Assembly (NCBI GenBank): GCA_023426545.1
Contig: JAFAAN010000118.1
Coordinates: 1-64,000 of the forward strand
DNA length: 64,000 nt
Source: Pseudomonadota bacterium
GTDB lineage: Bacteria > Myxococcota > Myxococcia > Myxococcales > Myxococcaceae
Direction: 5' to 3'
This document shows positions 8,901 through 16,306 of the stretch, in pieces. The notes below the pieces were generated by a model. The model ran no database searches, had not been told where the DNA came from, and worked only from the letters and a program-made list of their open reading frames with translations. Positions within the stretch are counted from its first letter, which is position 1. Every line of letters begins with the position of its first letter. Made by a program: the position numbers and the translations under genes.

Positions 8901-10400
8901 AGCTACAGCCAGGACTCCGATGAGCACAATCAGCGAGTGCTGAATCTGGCAGGACAGCTACGAGCACAGGGCCTCGACTGTCGACTGGATCGCTACGTCA
9001 CCAGCCCCCCCGAGGGTTGGTCGTCATGGTGCGAGCGCGAAATCCAGGATGCCGACAAGGTCCTTGTCGTCTGTACCGAGTCCTACCAACGTCGCTGGGA
9101 GGGTACAGAGCAGCCAGGAGCGGGACTCGGCGCGAGGTGGGAGGCGAGTCTCATACGCCAGATACTCTATGATTCCGGTGGGGTGAATGCTCGCTTCATC
9201 CCTGTCGTTTTCGATGAAGCCGATGAACGCTTCATCCCCGTGCCGCTGCGAGCGGTGTCGCGCTACCGGCTCGGGGCAGATGCCTCTGCCCTCGCTGCCC
9301 ACTTGAGTGGGGGCCCCTTGACGGAAGTGCCCCCACTTGGGCCCAGCCGGAAGCGACTACCTCGTCCAACCATTCCCATCGCTTCACGTGGCTTCCGTTC
9401 AGAGCCTGAGCCGGTAGCAGCTCAAAGCAATCCCTCCATGTTAGAGCTCACCCAGCGAATCAACAGATTGTATCACGAGAAGGAGACTTTCTCCATCGAA
9501 GGGCGGGATACAACTGCCGTGCAGCAACAGATTCTTGAGGCACGGCGGGCGCTCCGCGAGGGCGGTCAGCTCCAGAACAACGACCTACTGTGCGATGGCC
9601 GGTTCAAGTTGCTGGAGTCCATCGGCCATGGCGGATTTGGCACCGTCTATCGTGCTTACGATCGACGTGACCAGCGACTTGTAGCCGTCAAGGTTCTCCA
9701 CAGTCAGTACGCCGGTGACCTATCGAGGAGGGAGCGTTTCTTTCGAGGTGCGCGTCAGATGGCGCGGCTGTCTCACCCAGGGGTCGTCCGTGTCATCCTC
9801 CAGGATGCTGAGGACCATGGCTTCTTTTTTTTCGTGATGGAGTACATCGGCGGGGGTGACTTGCGAAATGCAGTACTCCAAAAGCGCTTGGACGATCACG
9901 CGGCCCTGAGGGTCGTACTGAAAACGGCGGCCGCAGTTCAGCATGCCCACCAACACGGTCTCATCCACCGCGACGTAAAGCCGGCAAACATCCTGCTCGA
10001 CGCGGACCACCCCAAGTTGACCGACTTCGATCTGGTCTGGACGGCAGATACGACGGGTGGCACGAGGACGGGCGGGCTAGGAACGGTGATCTACACAGCC
10101 CCCGAGACATCCGTTACGTCGGTGCCGAGCATTTCGATGGACGTTTTTGGCCTGGGGATGTGCGCGGTCTTCGGGCTCTACGGGAGAGAACTCCCGCTCG
10201 CAGTCCTCAGTGACAGACGCGCGTTCATTCAGGCTCTGCCCTGCCTCAAGCCGATCCAGAAAGTGCTCCTCCAGGCGGTGGAGGTCGATCCGTCCCAGCG
10301 CTTTGTGACGGTCGCCGAGTTCGCAGCGGCCCTCCAAGAGGCGCTCGTGACCGCCGAGTACGCAAGCGAACTCATAGAAAGACTCAGCAACGACAGGTAA
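5970..10400 (+). CDS. Four-domain fusion: HsdM-like methyltransferase, ABC ATPase, SEFIR, Ser/Thr kinase
   Basis: A 1,476-residue uninterrupted protein. Residues about 30-670 resemble the whole type I methyltransferase subunit HsdM: SAM motif DPACGTGGM (236-244), motif IV written STPPW (311-315), and the HsdM C-terminal block EREVKPHVPDAW near 635. Residues about 685-960 form an SMC/RecF-like ABC ATPase with Walker A GLNGAGKT (719-726), signature LSAGD (853-857) and Walker B LFIEES (879-884). Residues about 972-1102 are a SEFIR/TIR-like domain starting RIFISYSQDSDEH. Residues about 1212-1450 are a kinase: GHGGFG loop, Lys1241, HRDVKPAN (1333-1340), DFD (1352-1354) and APE (1377-1379). No HsdS, HsdR or nuclease gene is adjacent. 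An alternative ATG exists at 6000. The role is not known; by domains and location it is probably a self-contained defence sensor-effector. Confidence 0.9.
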   Translation: MRHLRNPNNAMDSALPCTEQNSGGGSNEGAELVRQIWASWEQILTSGLRSHIAQNLILAFTLLRRVECILTSTKKQACDEHERLRGSHPADVDRALCSITGVPFYNTSSLDLENVTRGSRPNTRLDLIRYIQGFSASVYDILEPLGLPGHIRDIPDSLLYRLIEHFARVDLHPPKVSNSLIMEIFDELSQRVFAQTKGFDGEKLTPRDVSQLVAGLLCTPDAQIHGEPSSIPTIYDPACGTGGMLTAAVECLSRQAPHIHTKVFGQELAREAHAICKARMLLNGQDFEHIALGNTLSADGNIGRTFDYILSTPPWGMGWRGVEGLVRDEHERLGFTGRFGAGLPRVSDGSLLWVQHMLSKQKPSDPHSQSGGSRLGLLSNRSPLFAGEAGSGESDIRRWIIENDWLEAIISLPDQLFFHTGISTYLWVLSTRKLPHRRGKVQLIDASGLCWRLQKPIGFKRHELGPDHAGIILATHQAFTETRISRLLDNQDLGYRRLIIDVPLRLNFQTSFERIERLKKAPAFQKLAKAEGHPPSHTSQEGRELQQRLLAVLHSLAPQERIKNREEFNQALQSAFTTAGLHLSAPLHKTILSCLSEYDETADICIGAGGRPEPALALRDAENVPLQVDPTTYLEREVKPHVPDAWVDPSKTRVGYEIRFERYFHPTGAQLGTAPSPRPETDPLQQKRRLLLQQARIRNFGPFEHLTIRLRPSLNVITGLNGAGKTQCIGALLFALGGSRTRPELKPGNASVVELRLSDAGVDSRVITRTVPAADGTLEVRQRWRDAPPGVANFVHATLPSMLAGRSSRDVLDVAEWQLVSALNLLAELEARGYWRTLLQLPSRARADRLRMLSAGDYSVLHLALIAATRKQAKASLPLFIEESSFLTVSVEAHALVYSLLKTISKHHQVIFTSVPDSLPEALKSSIVAELDKFEARTNASSAFFSRWSSDALLPLEPRIRRAPASVTPTALPRIFISYSQDSDEHNQRVLNLAGQLRAQGLDCRLDRYVTSPPEGWSSWCEREIQDADKVLVVCTESYQRRWEGTEQPGAGLGARWEASLIRQILYDSGGVNARFIPVVFDEADERFIPVPLRAVSRYRLGADASALAAHLSGGPLTEVPPLGPSRKRLPRPTIPIASRGFRSEPEPVAAQSNPSMLELTQRINRLYHEKETFSIEGRDTTAVQQQILEARRALREGGQLQNNDLLCDGRFKLLESIGHGGFGTVYRAYDRRDQRLVAVKVLHSQYAGDLSRRERFFRGARQMARLSHPGVVRVILQDAEDHGFFFFVMEYIGGGDLRNAVLQKRLDDHAALRVVLKTAAAVQHAHQHGLIHRDVKPANILLDADHPKLTDFDLVWTADTTGGTRTGGLGTVIYTAPETSVTSVPSISMDVFGLGMCAVFGLYGRELPLAVLSDRRAFIQALPCLKPIQKVLLQAVEVDPSQRFVTVAEFAAALQEALVTAEYASELIERLSNDR

Positions 10401-10448
10401 TGGCCACCGCTGGGCTAGCGGGCGGTGGGCACGCGCCCATGAGGACGG

Positions 10449-10862
10449 TGGACGACGCTGACGCTGGTAGGGGCCATCCGCGTAGGATGTCGCCCCAAGC
10501 TGATGACGCACCAGGGTGCCGTCAACGGCCAGGTCTTCCTTCGCTTCGTACGTCAGCGGCTGTGCCCCTGGCTGCGTCCCGGAGACGTGGTACTGATGGA
10601 TAACCTGGGCGCGAACAAAGTCAGAGGCGTGCGCCAAGCCATTGAGGCTGTGGGCGCGTGCGTGGTGTACCTGCCGGCCTATAGCCCCGACTTCAACCCC
10701 ATTGAGTTGTGGTAGGCGGACCTGAAGCGGCAGTTGCGCAAGCTCGCCCCACGCGCCGTCAACGAGTTGACCCAGGCAGTGCGGCGACTGCGCGCAGGGA
10801 CGCCTCTCGCGAAGCTCGCCGCTTGGTTCCGTCACTACCTATCCTTCCTTCAACTCAGCTGA
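10449..10862 (+). pseudogene. IS630-family transposase fragment with an in-frame stop
   Basis: The frame starting WTTLTLVGAI reads through GAVNGQVFLRFV, VVLMDN and YLPAYSPDFNPIELW. It then meets TAG at 10713-10715 and continues ADLKRQLRKLAPRAVNELT to its natural TGA at 10860-10862. The stop lies where relatives have a second Trp, so a single TGG-to-TAG change explains it. The N-terminal part is missing (a stop interrupts the frame at 10440-10442). This dead copy adjoins the right direct repeat and so marks the right edge of the island. Confidence 0.85.
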
Positions 10863-10900
10863 TCTCAGCGGTAGGGGCAGCGATCTGCGAGGAGAGACAG

Positions 10901-11160
10901 GCGACCACTCGAGCTCCAAGCAGGCCTGACGCCGCGCGCGAAACGTTACGACGCAGCGCATGAAGCGTTACCGAGGTAACGCGCACGTCACCTTCGGTAA
11001 CGTCCTGACGCGCCGAGCCAACCTGCAACGTCTTGAATCTCCGAGCGCGGCGCGTTGGCAGACGCGTTGCTCTGGTGCGGGGCATGCGCAATGCCCACGC
11101 ACGCATGCTGTCGCTCATGGCCGCGCTCGCGGTCCTGCTGTCAGCCTCCCCGTCGAGCGC
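10901..11160. repeat. Right copy of ~260-bp direct repeat flanking the island
   Basis: Partner of 1365-1623. It starts with the last codons of the membrane protein gene (DHSSSKQA, stop at 10927-10929), although the body of that gene is absent here. It continues through the operator and promoter into the intact porin. The roughly 6% divergence between copies is high for a recent target duplication. Confidence 0.9.
10966..10981. promoter_or_regulatory. Palindromic operator of the acetate operon
   Basis: Identical 16-bp palindrome CGTTACC-GA-GGTAACG to that at 1430, with flanking half-sites ACGTTACG and TCGGTAACG. It lies about 100 bp upstream of the porin ATG at 11084 and is probably bound by the regulator of the porin-acs-DUF485-actP operon. 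Exact conservation of the palindrome and nearby half-sites, while the spacer drifted, supports a functional site. Confidence 0.6.
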
Positions 11161-12190
11161 GTTCAAGATTCCCATCAGCGAGGAGTCCTACCTCAACGTC
11201 GCCATCCTCCTGCAGCCGCAGCTCCAGATTGTCGACGAGGGCGCGCCGGGCGGCGGCCCTGGCTCCGACATGTTCCTGCGGCGCACCCGCCTGCTCTTCT
11301 TCGGCAACATCACCAAGAAGCTGTCTTTCTTCGCCGAGACGGACCAGCCCAACTTCGGCAAGAACGGGGATTGGAACGTCGCCTTCTTCATCCAGGACGC
11401 GTTCATCTCCTACGAGGTGGCGAACAAGGTCTGGATTGACGTGGGCATGCTGCTGCCGCCGCTGACGCGCCACGTGCTCCAGGGCGCCATCGCGTTGCAG
11501 GCGGTGGACTACCACTCCAACCTGGTCCGCTGGACACCGGGCGTGGGCAAGGTGTGGCGGGACATCGGCGTGCAGGTCCGCGGCTTCGCGGGGCCGGTGG
11601 GCTTCCGGGCCGCCATCCTGAACGGCACCTGGGGCGTCGAGCGGGACGACGGCGTGGTCATCAACCCGGACGACCTGCCGCGCGCCACCGCCATGGTGCG
11701 CTGGAACTTCTTCACGCGCGAGGAGGACCTCTTCTTCCAGGGCATCTACTTCGCCTCCGAGCCGCGCCTGTCGGTGGGCATTGGCGCCGACTACCAGCCG
11801 AAGTCGGTGGCCACCGCGTCCGGGCTCCATGACTCGCTGGGCACGGCGGCGGACGTGTTCCTCGACGTGCCGCTGCCCAATGACCAGGAGTTCGTCTTCA
11901 ACGCGACCGTCTTCCACTACCGCCAGGGCCTGGACAACCCGCAGAGCGGCACGGGCCTCTACGCGGAGACGGGTTACCGCTTCGGCAAGTTCCAGCCCAT
12001 CGTCTCTGGCGAGTACTTCCGGGCGCGCGTGGCCAACCAGGACCAGGTCGCCATCAAGCCCGGCTTCAACATCTGGTTCCAGAAGCACACGTTCAACCTC
12101 CGGACCGAGGTCGCCGTCACGTGGACGGGAGACCTCGCCCGGGCGCCCGCCGCCGTGACGGGCACGAGCCAGCTGCAGCTCTTCTACTGA
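11084..12190 (+). CDS. Outer-membrane porin of the acetate operon
   Basis: A 368-residue protein with a signal peptide ending ASPSSA before FKIP. The mature part has alternating beta strands rich in Tyr/Phe and Gly, and an early FLRRTRLLFFGNIT segment as in phosphate-selective-type porins. It ends LQLFY, with the terminal aromatic typical of outer-membrane barrels. The start at 11084 is chosen over in-frame starts at 11033 and 11105 because it gives the best signal peptide and is conserved in both repeat copies. The gene is 28 bp before acs, suggesting passage of acetate or related small carboxylates; the substrate is inferred from context only. Confidence 0.8.
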   Translation: MRNAHARMLSLMAALAVLLSASPSSAFKIPISEESYLNVAILLQPQLQIVDEGAPGGGPGSDMFLRRTRLLFFGNITKKLSFFAETDQPNFGKNGDWNVAFFIQDAFISYEVANKVWIDVGMLLPPLTRHVLQGAIALQAVDYHSNLVRWTPGVGKVWRDIGVQVRGFAGPVGFRAAILNGTWGVERDDGVVINPDDLPRATAMVRWNFFTREEDLFFQGIYFASEPRLSVGIGADYQPKSVATASGLHDSLGTAADVFLDVPLPNDQEFVFNATVFHYRQGLDNPQSGTGLYAETGYRFGKFQPIVSGEYFRARVANQDQVAIKPGFNIWFQKHTFNLRTEVAVTWTGDLARAPAAVTGTSQLQLFY

Positions 12191-12218
12191 CCCTCCTCCA
12201 CTCACAAGGATGCCGACG

Positions 12219-14183
12219 ATGGCCCAGACGCAGGACGCCCTCATCCCCACGAAGGACGCCTTCAGCCGCAAAGCCCACGTGAAGAGCCTGGAGGACTACC
12301 AGCGCCTCTATCAGCGCAGCCTCCAGCAGCCCGAGGCCTTCTGGGCCGAGATGGCCGAGCAGCTCACCTGGCTCCACAAGCCGGACTCCATCATGGACCT
12401 GGACGCCGAGCAGGTGGACTTCTCCTGGTTCGGCGGCGGCAAGCTCAACGCGGCCTACAACGCCGTGGACCGGCACGCGAGGGAGCGCCCGGGCAAGGCG
12501 GCCATCATCTGGGCCAAGAACGAGCCGGGTGAGTACGAGACCATCACCTACCGCGACCTCCAGCACCACGTGGGCCGCGTGGCCAACGTGCTGAAGGCGC
12601 ACGGCGTGCGCAAGGGCGACCGCGTCTGCATCTACCTGCCCATGGTGCCGGAGCTGGCCTACACCATGCTCGCGTGCGCGCGCATCGGCGCGGTGCACTC
12701 GGTGGTGTTCGCCGGCTTCTCGTCGGAGGCCCTGCGCGAGCGCATTCTCGACTCGGGCGCCAAGGTGCTCGTCACCGCCAACGAGGGGCCGCGCGGCCCC
12801 AAGTTCGTGGCCACCAAGGCCATTGCCGACGAGGCCGTGGAGGGCCTGTCCCTGGTGGAGTCCATCCTGGTGGTGCGCCGCACGGGCAAGGAGGTGCCCA
12901 TGCGCGACGGCCGCGACTACTGGCTGGACGCGGAGATGGCGAAGCACCGCGGCGTCTGTCCCGCCGAGTGGATGGACTCCGAGGACCCGCTCTTCATCCT
13001 CTACACGTCCGGCTCCACCGGGAAGCCCAAGGGCGTGCTGCACACCACGGGCGGCTACCTCGTCTACGCGGCCACCACGTTCCGCTACGTCTTCGACATC
13101 CAGCCGGATGACATCTACTTCTGCGCGGCGGACCTGGGCTGGGTCACCGGCCACAGCTACATCCTCTACGGGCCGCTGATGAACGGCACCACCACGGTGA
13201 TGTTCGAGTCCACGCCCACCTACCCGGACGCGGGCCGGCTCTGGCGCGTGGTGGATGACCTCAAGGCCACCATCCTCTACACGGCGCCCACCGCGCTGCG
13301 CTCGCTCATCAAGGAGGGCGACGCGTGGGTGAAGAAGTCCTCGCGCCAGTCGCTGCGCCTCTTGGGCAGCGTGGGCGAGCCCATCAACCCCGAGGTCTGG
13401 CGCTGGTACCACGACGTCGTCGGCGACGGCCGCTGCCCGGTGGTGGACACCTGGTGGCAGACGGAGACGGGCGGCATCCTGATTGCGCCGCTGCCGGGCG
13501 CCACGCCCACCAAGCCGGGCTCGGCCACCCTGCCCTTCTTCGGCGTGGAGCCGGTGCTGGTGGACGACGAGGGCCGCGTCATCGAGGGCAACGGCGTCAA
13601 CGGTAACCTGTGCATGGCGCGCTCGTGGCCGGGGCAGGCCCGCACGCTGTACGGCCACCACCAGCGCTTCAAGGAGACGTACTACGCGCGCTTCCCCAAC
13701 CTCTACTTCACCGGTGACGGCTGCCGCCGCGACGCGGACGGGTACTACTGGATTACGGGACGCGTGGATGACGTGCTCAACGTCTCCGGGCACCGCATGG
13801 GCACCGCCGAGGTGGAGAGCGCGCTGGTGGCCCACGAGGCCGTCGCCGAGGCCGCAGTGGTGGGCTTTCCGCACGACCTCAAGGGCACGGGCGTGTGCGC
13901 CTTCGTCACGGTGAAGCCGGACTGGCAGGACTCCGCCTCCGAGCAGATGGTGGGCGCCCTCAAGGAGCAGGTCCGGCACGTCATCGGGCCCATCGCCACG
14001 CCGGACCGGGTGGTGCTGGTCAACGGCCTGCCGAAGACGCGCTCGGGGAAGATTCTGCGCCGCATGCTCCGCAAGATTGCCTCGGGCGAGGTGGAGAACC
14101 TGGGGGACACGACCACCCTGGCGGACCCCTCGGTGCTCGACGAGCTGCTCGCGGCGGCGGCCCCCACACAGGCGAAGCGCTGA
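12219..14183 (+). CDS. acs: Acetyl-CoA synthetase
   Basis: A 654-residue AMP-forming ligase that converts acetate, ATP and CoA into acetyl-CoA. It shows the phosphate loop YTSGSTGKPKGVLHT, the adenine-binding VDTWWQTETGG, and the C-terminal TRSGKILRR with the lysine that is acetylated to switch the enzyme off in this family. Length matches bacterial Acs. AAGGA at 12206-12210 is well spaced for ATG 12219 but overlaps ATG 12210, so the later start is preferred. It sits between an outer-membrane porin and an acetate permease, forming a complete uptake-and-activation operon. Confidence 0.96.
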   Translation: MAQTQDALIPTKDAFSRKAHVKSLEDYQRLYQRSLQQPEAFWAEMAEQLTWLHKPDSIMDLDAEQVDFSWFGGGKLNAAYNAVDRHARERPGKAAIIWAKNEPGEYETITYRDLQHHVGRVANVLKAHGVRKGDRVCIYLPMVPELAYTMLACARIGAVHSVVFAGFSSEALRERILDSGAKVLVTANEGPRGPKFVATKAIADEAVEGLSLVESILVVRRTGKEVPMRDGRDYWLDAEMAKHRGVCPAEWMDSEDPLFILYTSGSTGKPKGVLHTTGGYLVYAATTFRYVFDIQPDDIYFCAADLGWVTGHSYILYGPLMNGTTTVMFESTPTYPDAGRLWRVVDDLKATILYTAPTALRSLIKEGDAWVKKSSRQSLRLLGSVGEPINPEVWRWYHDVVGDGRCPVVDTWWQTETGGILIAPLPGATPTKPGSATLPFFGVEPVLVDDEGRVIEGNGVNGNLCMARSWPGQARTLYGHHQRFKETYYARFPNLYFTGDGCRRDADGYYWITGRVDDVLNVSGHRMGTAEVESALVAHEAVAEAAVVGFPHDLKGTGVCAFVTVKPDWQDSASEQMVGALKEQVRHVIGPIATPDRVVLVNGLPKTRSGKILRRMLRKIASGEVENLGDTTTLADPSVLDELLAAAAPTQAKR

Positions 14184-14199
14184 CAGGAGGAAAACCCGC

Positions 14200-14484
14200 A
14201 TGTCCACGAATCCGAACGAGGCGGCACTGGAAGCACTCGCGGCGGCGCGCTGGCGCGTGGCCGGCGTGCTCACCGTGACGACGCTGGTCGCGTATCTCGG
14301 CTTCATCCTGCTGGTGGCCTTCGACAAGCCGCTCATGGGGCGGCAGCTCGCCCCCGGGCTGTCCGTTGGCATCCTGCTGGGCGCGCTGGTCATCGTCGCG
14401 GCCTGGGCGCTGACGGGCATCTACATGCTGTGGGCGAACGGGACGTACGACCGCGCCCTGCACCAACTCCGCGGTGGGAAGTGA
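14200..14484 (+). CDS. yjcH: DUF485 membrane protein (YjcH-like)
   Basis: A 94-residue inner-membrane protein with two hydrophobic helices (about residues 22-42 and 58-80) and the family context acs-DUF485-actP. An AGGAGG site lies just upstream of the ATG. In E. coli the homologue YjcH lies between acs and actP; its molecular role is unresolved, possibly assisting the permease. The next gene begins 7 nt after its stop. Confidence 0.9.
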   Translation: MSTNPNEAALEALAAARWRVAGVLTVTTLVAYLGFILLVAFDKPLMGRQLAPGLSVGILLGALVIVAAWALTGIYMLWANGTYDRALHQLRGGK

Positions 14485-14491
14485 GGCAGCC

Positions 14492-16126
14492 ATGAACCCG
14501 GCGGAAACGACGACGCAGCTCGGCCAGCCCAACGCGACGGCCATCTTCTTCTTCCTCGTCTTCGTGGCCATCACCCTGGCCATCACCTACTGGGCGGCGC
14601 GCAAGACGAAGACGACCTCGGAGTTCTTCGCGGCGGGCGGCGGCGTGAGCGCGGCGCAGAACGGCTTCGCGCTCGCGGGCGACTACATGAGCGCCGCCAG
14701 CTTCCTGGGCATCGCGGGCCTGGTGGCCACCTCCGGCTTCGACGGGCTCATCTACTCCGTGGGCTGGCTGGTGGGCTGGCCGGTGGTGACGTTCCTCATC
14801 GCCGAGCCCCTGCGCAACCTGGGCAAGTACACCTTCGCGGACGTGGTGGCCTACCGCCTGAAGCAGACGCCGGTGCGACTGTCCGCGGCGGTGGGCACGC
14901 TCACCGTGGTCAGCTTCTACCTGATTGCGCAGATGGTGGGCGCGGGCAACCTCATCCACCTGCTGTTCGGCCTGTCCTACGAGACGGCGGTCATCATCGT
15001 GGGCGCGGTGATGATTCTCTACGTGCTCTTCGGCGGGATGATTGCCACCACGTGGGTGCAGATCGTCAAGGCGGTGCTGCTGCTGGCGGGCGCCACGGGC
15101 CTGGCGGGCGCGGTGCTCTACAAGTTCGGCTTCAGCCCGCTGCGCCTCTTCGACGAGGCGGCCACCCAGTACGGCGCGGAGGTGCTGGCACCCGGGAAGC
15201 TGGTGAGCAACCCGCTGGAGGCCATCTCCCTGGGCGTGGCGCTGATGTTCGGCACCGCGGGCCTGCCGCACATCCTGATGCGGTTCTACACCGTGCCGGA
15301 CGCGAAGGCGGCGCGCAGCAGCGTCTTCTACGCCACGGGCCTCATCGGCTACTTCTACCTGGTGACGTTCATCCTGGGCTTCGGCGCGTCGGTCCTGGTG
15401 GGCCGGCAAGCCATCACCGGCGTGGACAAGGGCGGCAACATGGCCGCGCCCATGCTGGCCGAGGTGGTGGGCGGCACGGGCTTCCTGGGATTCATCTCCG
15501 CCGTCGCCTTCGCCACGATTCTGGCGGTGGTGGCCGGCCTGACGCTGTCCGGCGCGGCGGCGCTGTCCCACGACTTGTGGTCCAGCGTGGTGCGCAAGGG
15601 ACAGGCCCCCGAGCAGGAGCAGCTCAAGGTGGCCCGGCTCGCCAGCCTCTTCCTGGGCATCCTGGCCATCATCCTGGGCGTGGCCTTCAAGGGGCAGAAC
15701 GTGGCCTTCATGGTGGGGCTCGCCTTCGCCATTGCGGCGAGCGCCAACTTCCCGGCGCTGCTCCTGTCCATGGCCTGGAAGCGATTCACCACGCAGGGCG
15801 CAGTGGCCAGCATGCTGACGGGCGCCCTCACCTCGGTGCTCTTCATCTTCCTGTCTCCCACGGTGCAGGTGGACCTGCTGGGCAACAGCTCCGCGCTCTT
15901 CCCGCTGCGCAACCCGGGCATCGTCACCATCCCCCTGGCCTTCATGGTGGGCGCGGCGGTGTCGCTGCTCTTCCCGGAGCACGAGTCCGCCGCCCGCTTC
16001 ACCGAGGTGAAACACCGGATGCACGTGGGGGAGCCCCCGCCGACCCCGGCGGCCGCCCCGGTGCCCGCGAAGCCGGCCGCGGAGCTGCCCGTCCCCGCGG
16101 CCACCGGCAGCGGAGCGGAGGCCTGA
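14492..16126 (+). CDS. actP: Acetate/cation symporter ActP
   Basis: A 544-residue sodium:solute symporter-family permease with about 13 hydrophobic segments. Visible are the conserved early segment FFAAGGGVSAAQNGFALAGDYMSAAS and the LPHILMRFYTVPDAKAARSS loop. The start at 14492 follows a GAGG site; the in-frame ATG at 14474 would overlap the previous gene by 11 nt. It takes up acetate (and possibly glycolate or other short acids) with a cation across the inner membrane. The last ~40 residues are a Pro/Ala-rich cytoplasmic tail. It ends the acetate operon. Confidence 0.95.
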   Translation: MNPAETTTQLGQPNATAIFFFLVFVAITLAITYWAARKTKTTSEFFAAGGGVSAAQNGFALAGDYMSAASFLGIAGLVATSGFDGLIYSVGWLVGWPVVTFLIAEPLRNLGKYTFADVVAYRLKQTPVRLSAAVGTLTVVSFYLIAQMVGAGNLIHLLFGLSYETAVIIVGAVMILYVLFGGMIATTWVQIVKAVLLLAGATGLAGAVLYKFGFSPLRLFDEAATQYGAEVLAPGKLVSNPLEAISLGVALMFGTAGLPHILMRFYTVPDAKAARSSVFYATGLIGYFYLVTFILGFGASVLVGRQAITGVDKGGNMAAPMLAEVVGGTGFLGFISAVAFATILAVVAGLTLSGAAALSHDLWSSVVRKGQAPEQEQLKVARLASLFLGILAIILGVAFKGQNVAFMVGLAFAIAASANFPALLLSMAWKRFTTQGAVASMLTGALTSVLFIFLSPTVQVDLLGNSSALFPLRNPGIVTIPLAFMVGAAVSLLFPEHESAARFTEVKHRMHVGEPPPTPAAAPVPAKPAAELPVPAATGSGAEA

Positions 16127-16306
16127 CGGACGCTGTCTCTCCGGGATACGGGCGCAAGCCCGGGCCGCTTCGCCTCCAGTACGGCTAGGCGACCGAGCCC
16201 CTCCAGGGCCGCGAGGAACAGGAACGGGCATGCCCTGAAGGCCGATGCCTCCCTCCAGGCGAATCTTGTCGGGTGGCGCCCTGGCGCCGCCGCCCTGGAG
16301 GGACGC

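Larger units (their letters stand above)
1624..10900. mobile_element. Defence island between long direct repeats
   Basis: About 9.3 kb of visibly less GC-rich sequence, with more A/T at third positions than its neighbours. It separates the displaced left fragment of the porin gene from the intact copy. It contains a five-gene Thoeris operon, an IS3 remnant, a giant methyltransferase-ATPase-SEFIR-kinase gene and a decayed IS630 transposase. No integrase, relaxase or phage gene is present. It therefore looks like a passively acquired segment, brought in by recombination or IS-mediated rearrangement, rather than a self-mobile element. The flanking repeats mark the junctions. Confidence 0.75.

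Noticed and set aside
1..10862. Two IS630 copies forming a composite transposon around the island
   Set aside because: The two transposases belong to different subgroups and the left one lies outside the direct repeat, beyond the membrane protein gene.
12117..14420. 767-codon minus-strand open frame
   Set aside because: Antisense to acs; no recognisable domain and shadow-type composition.
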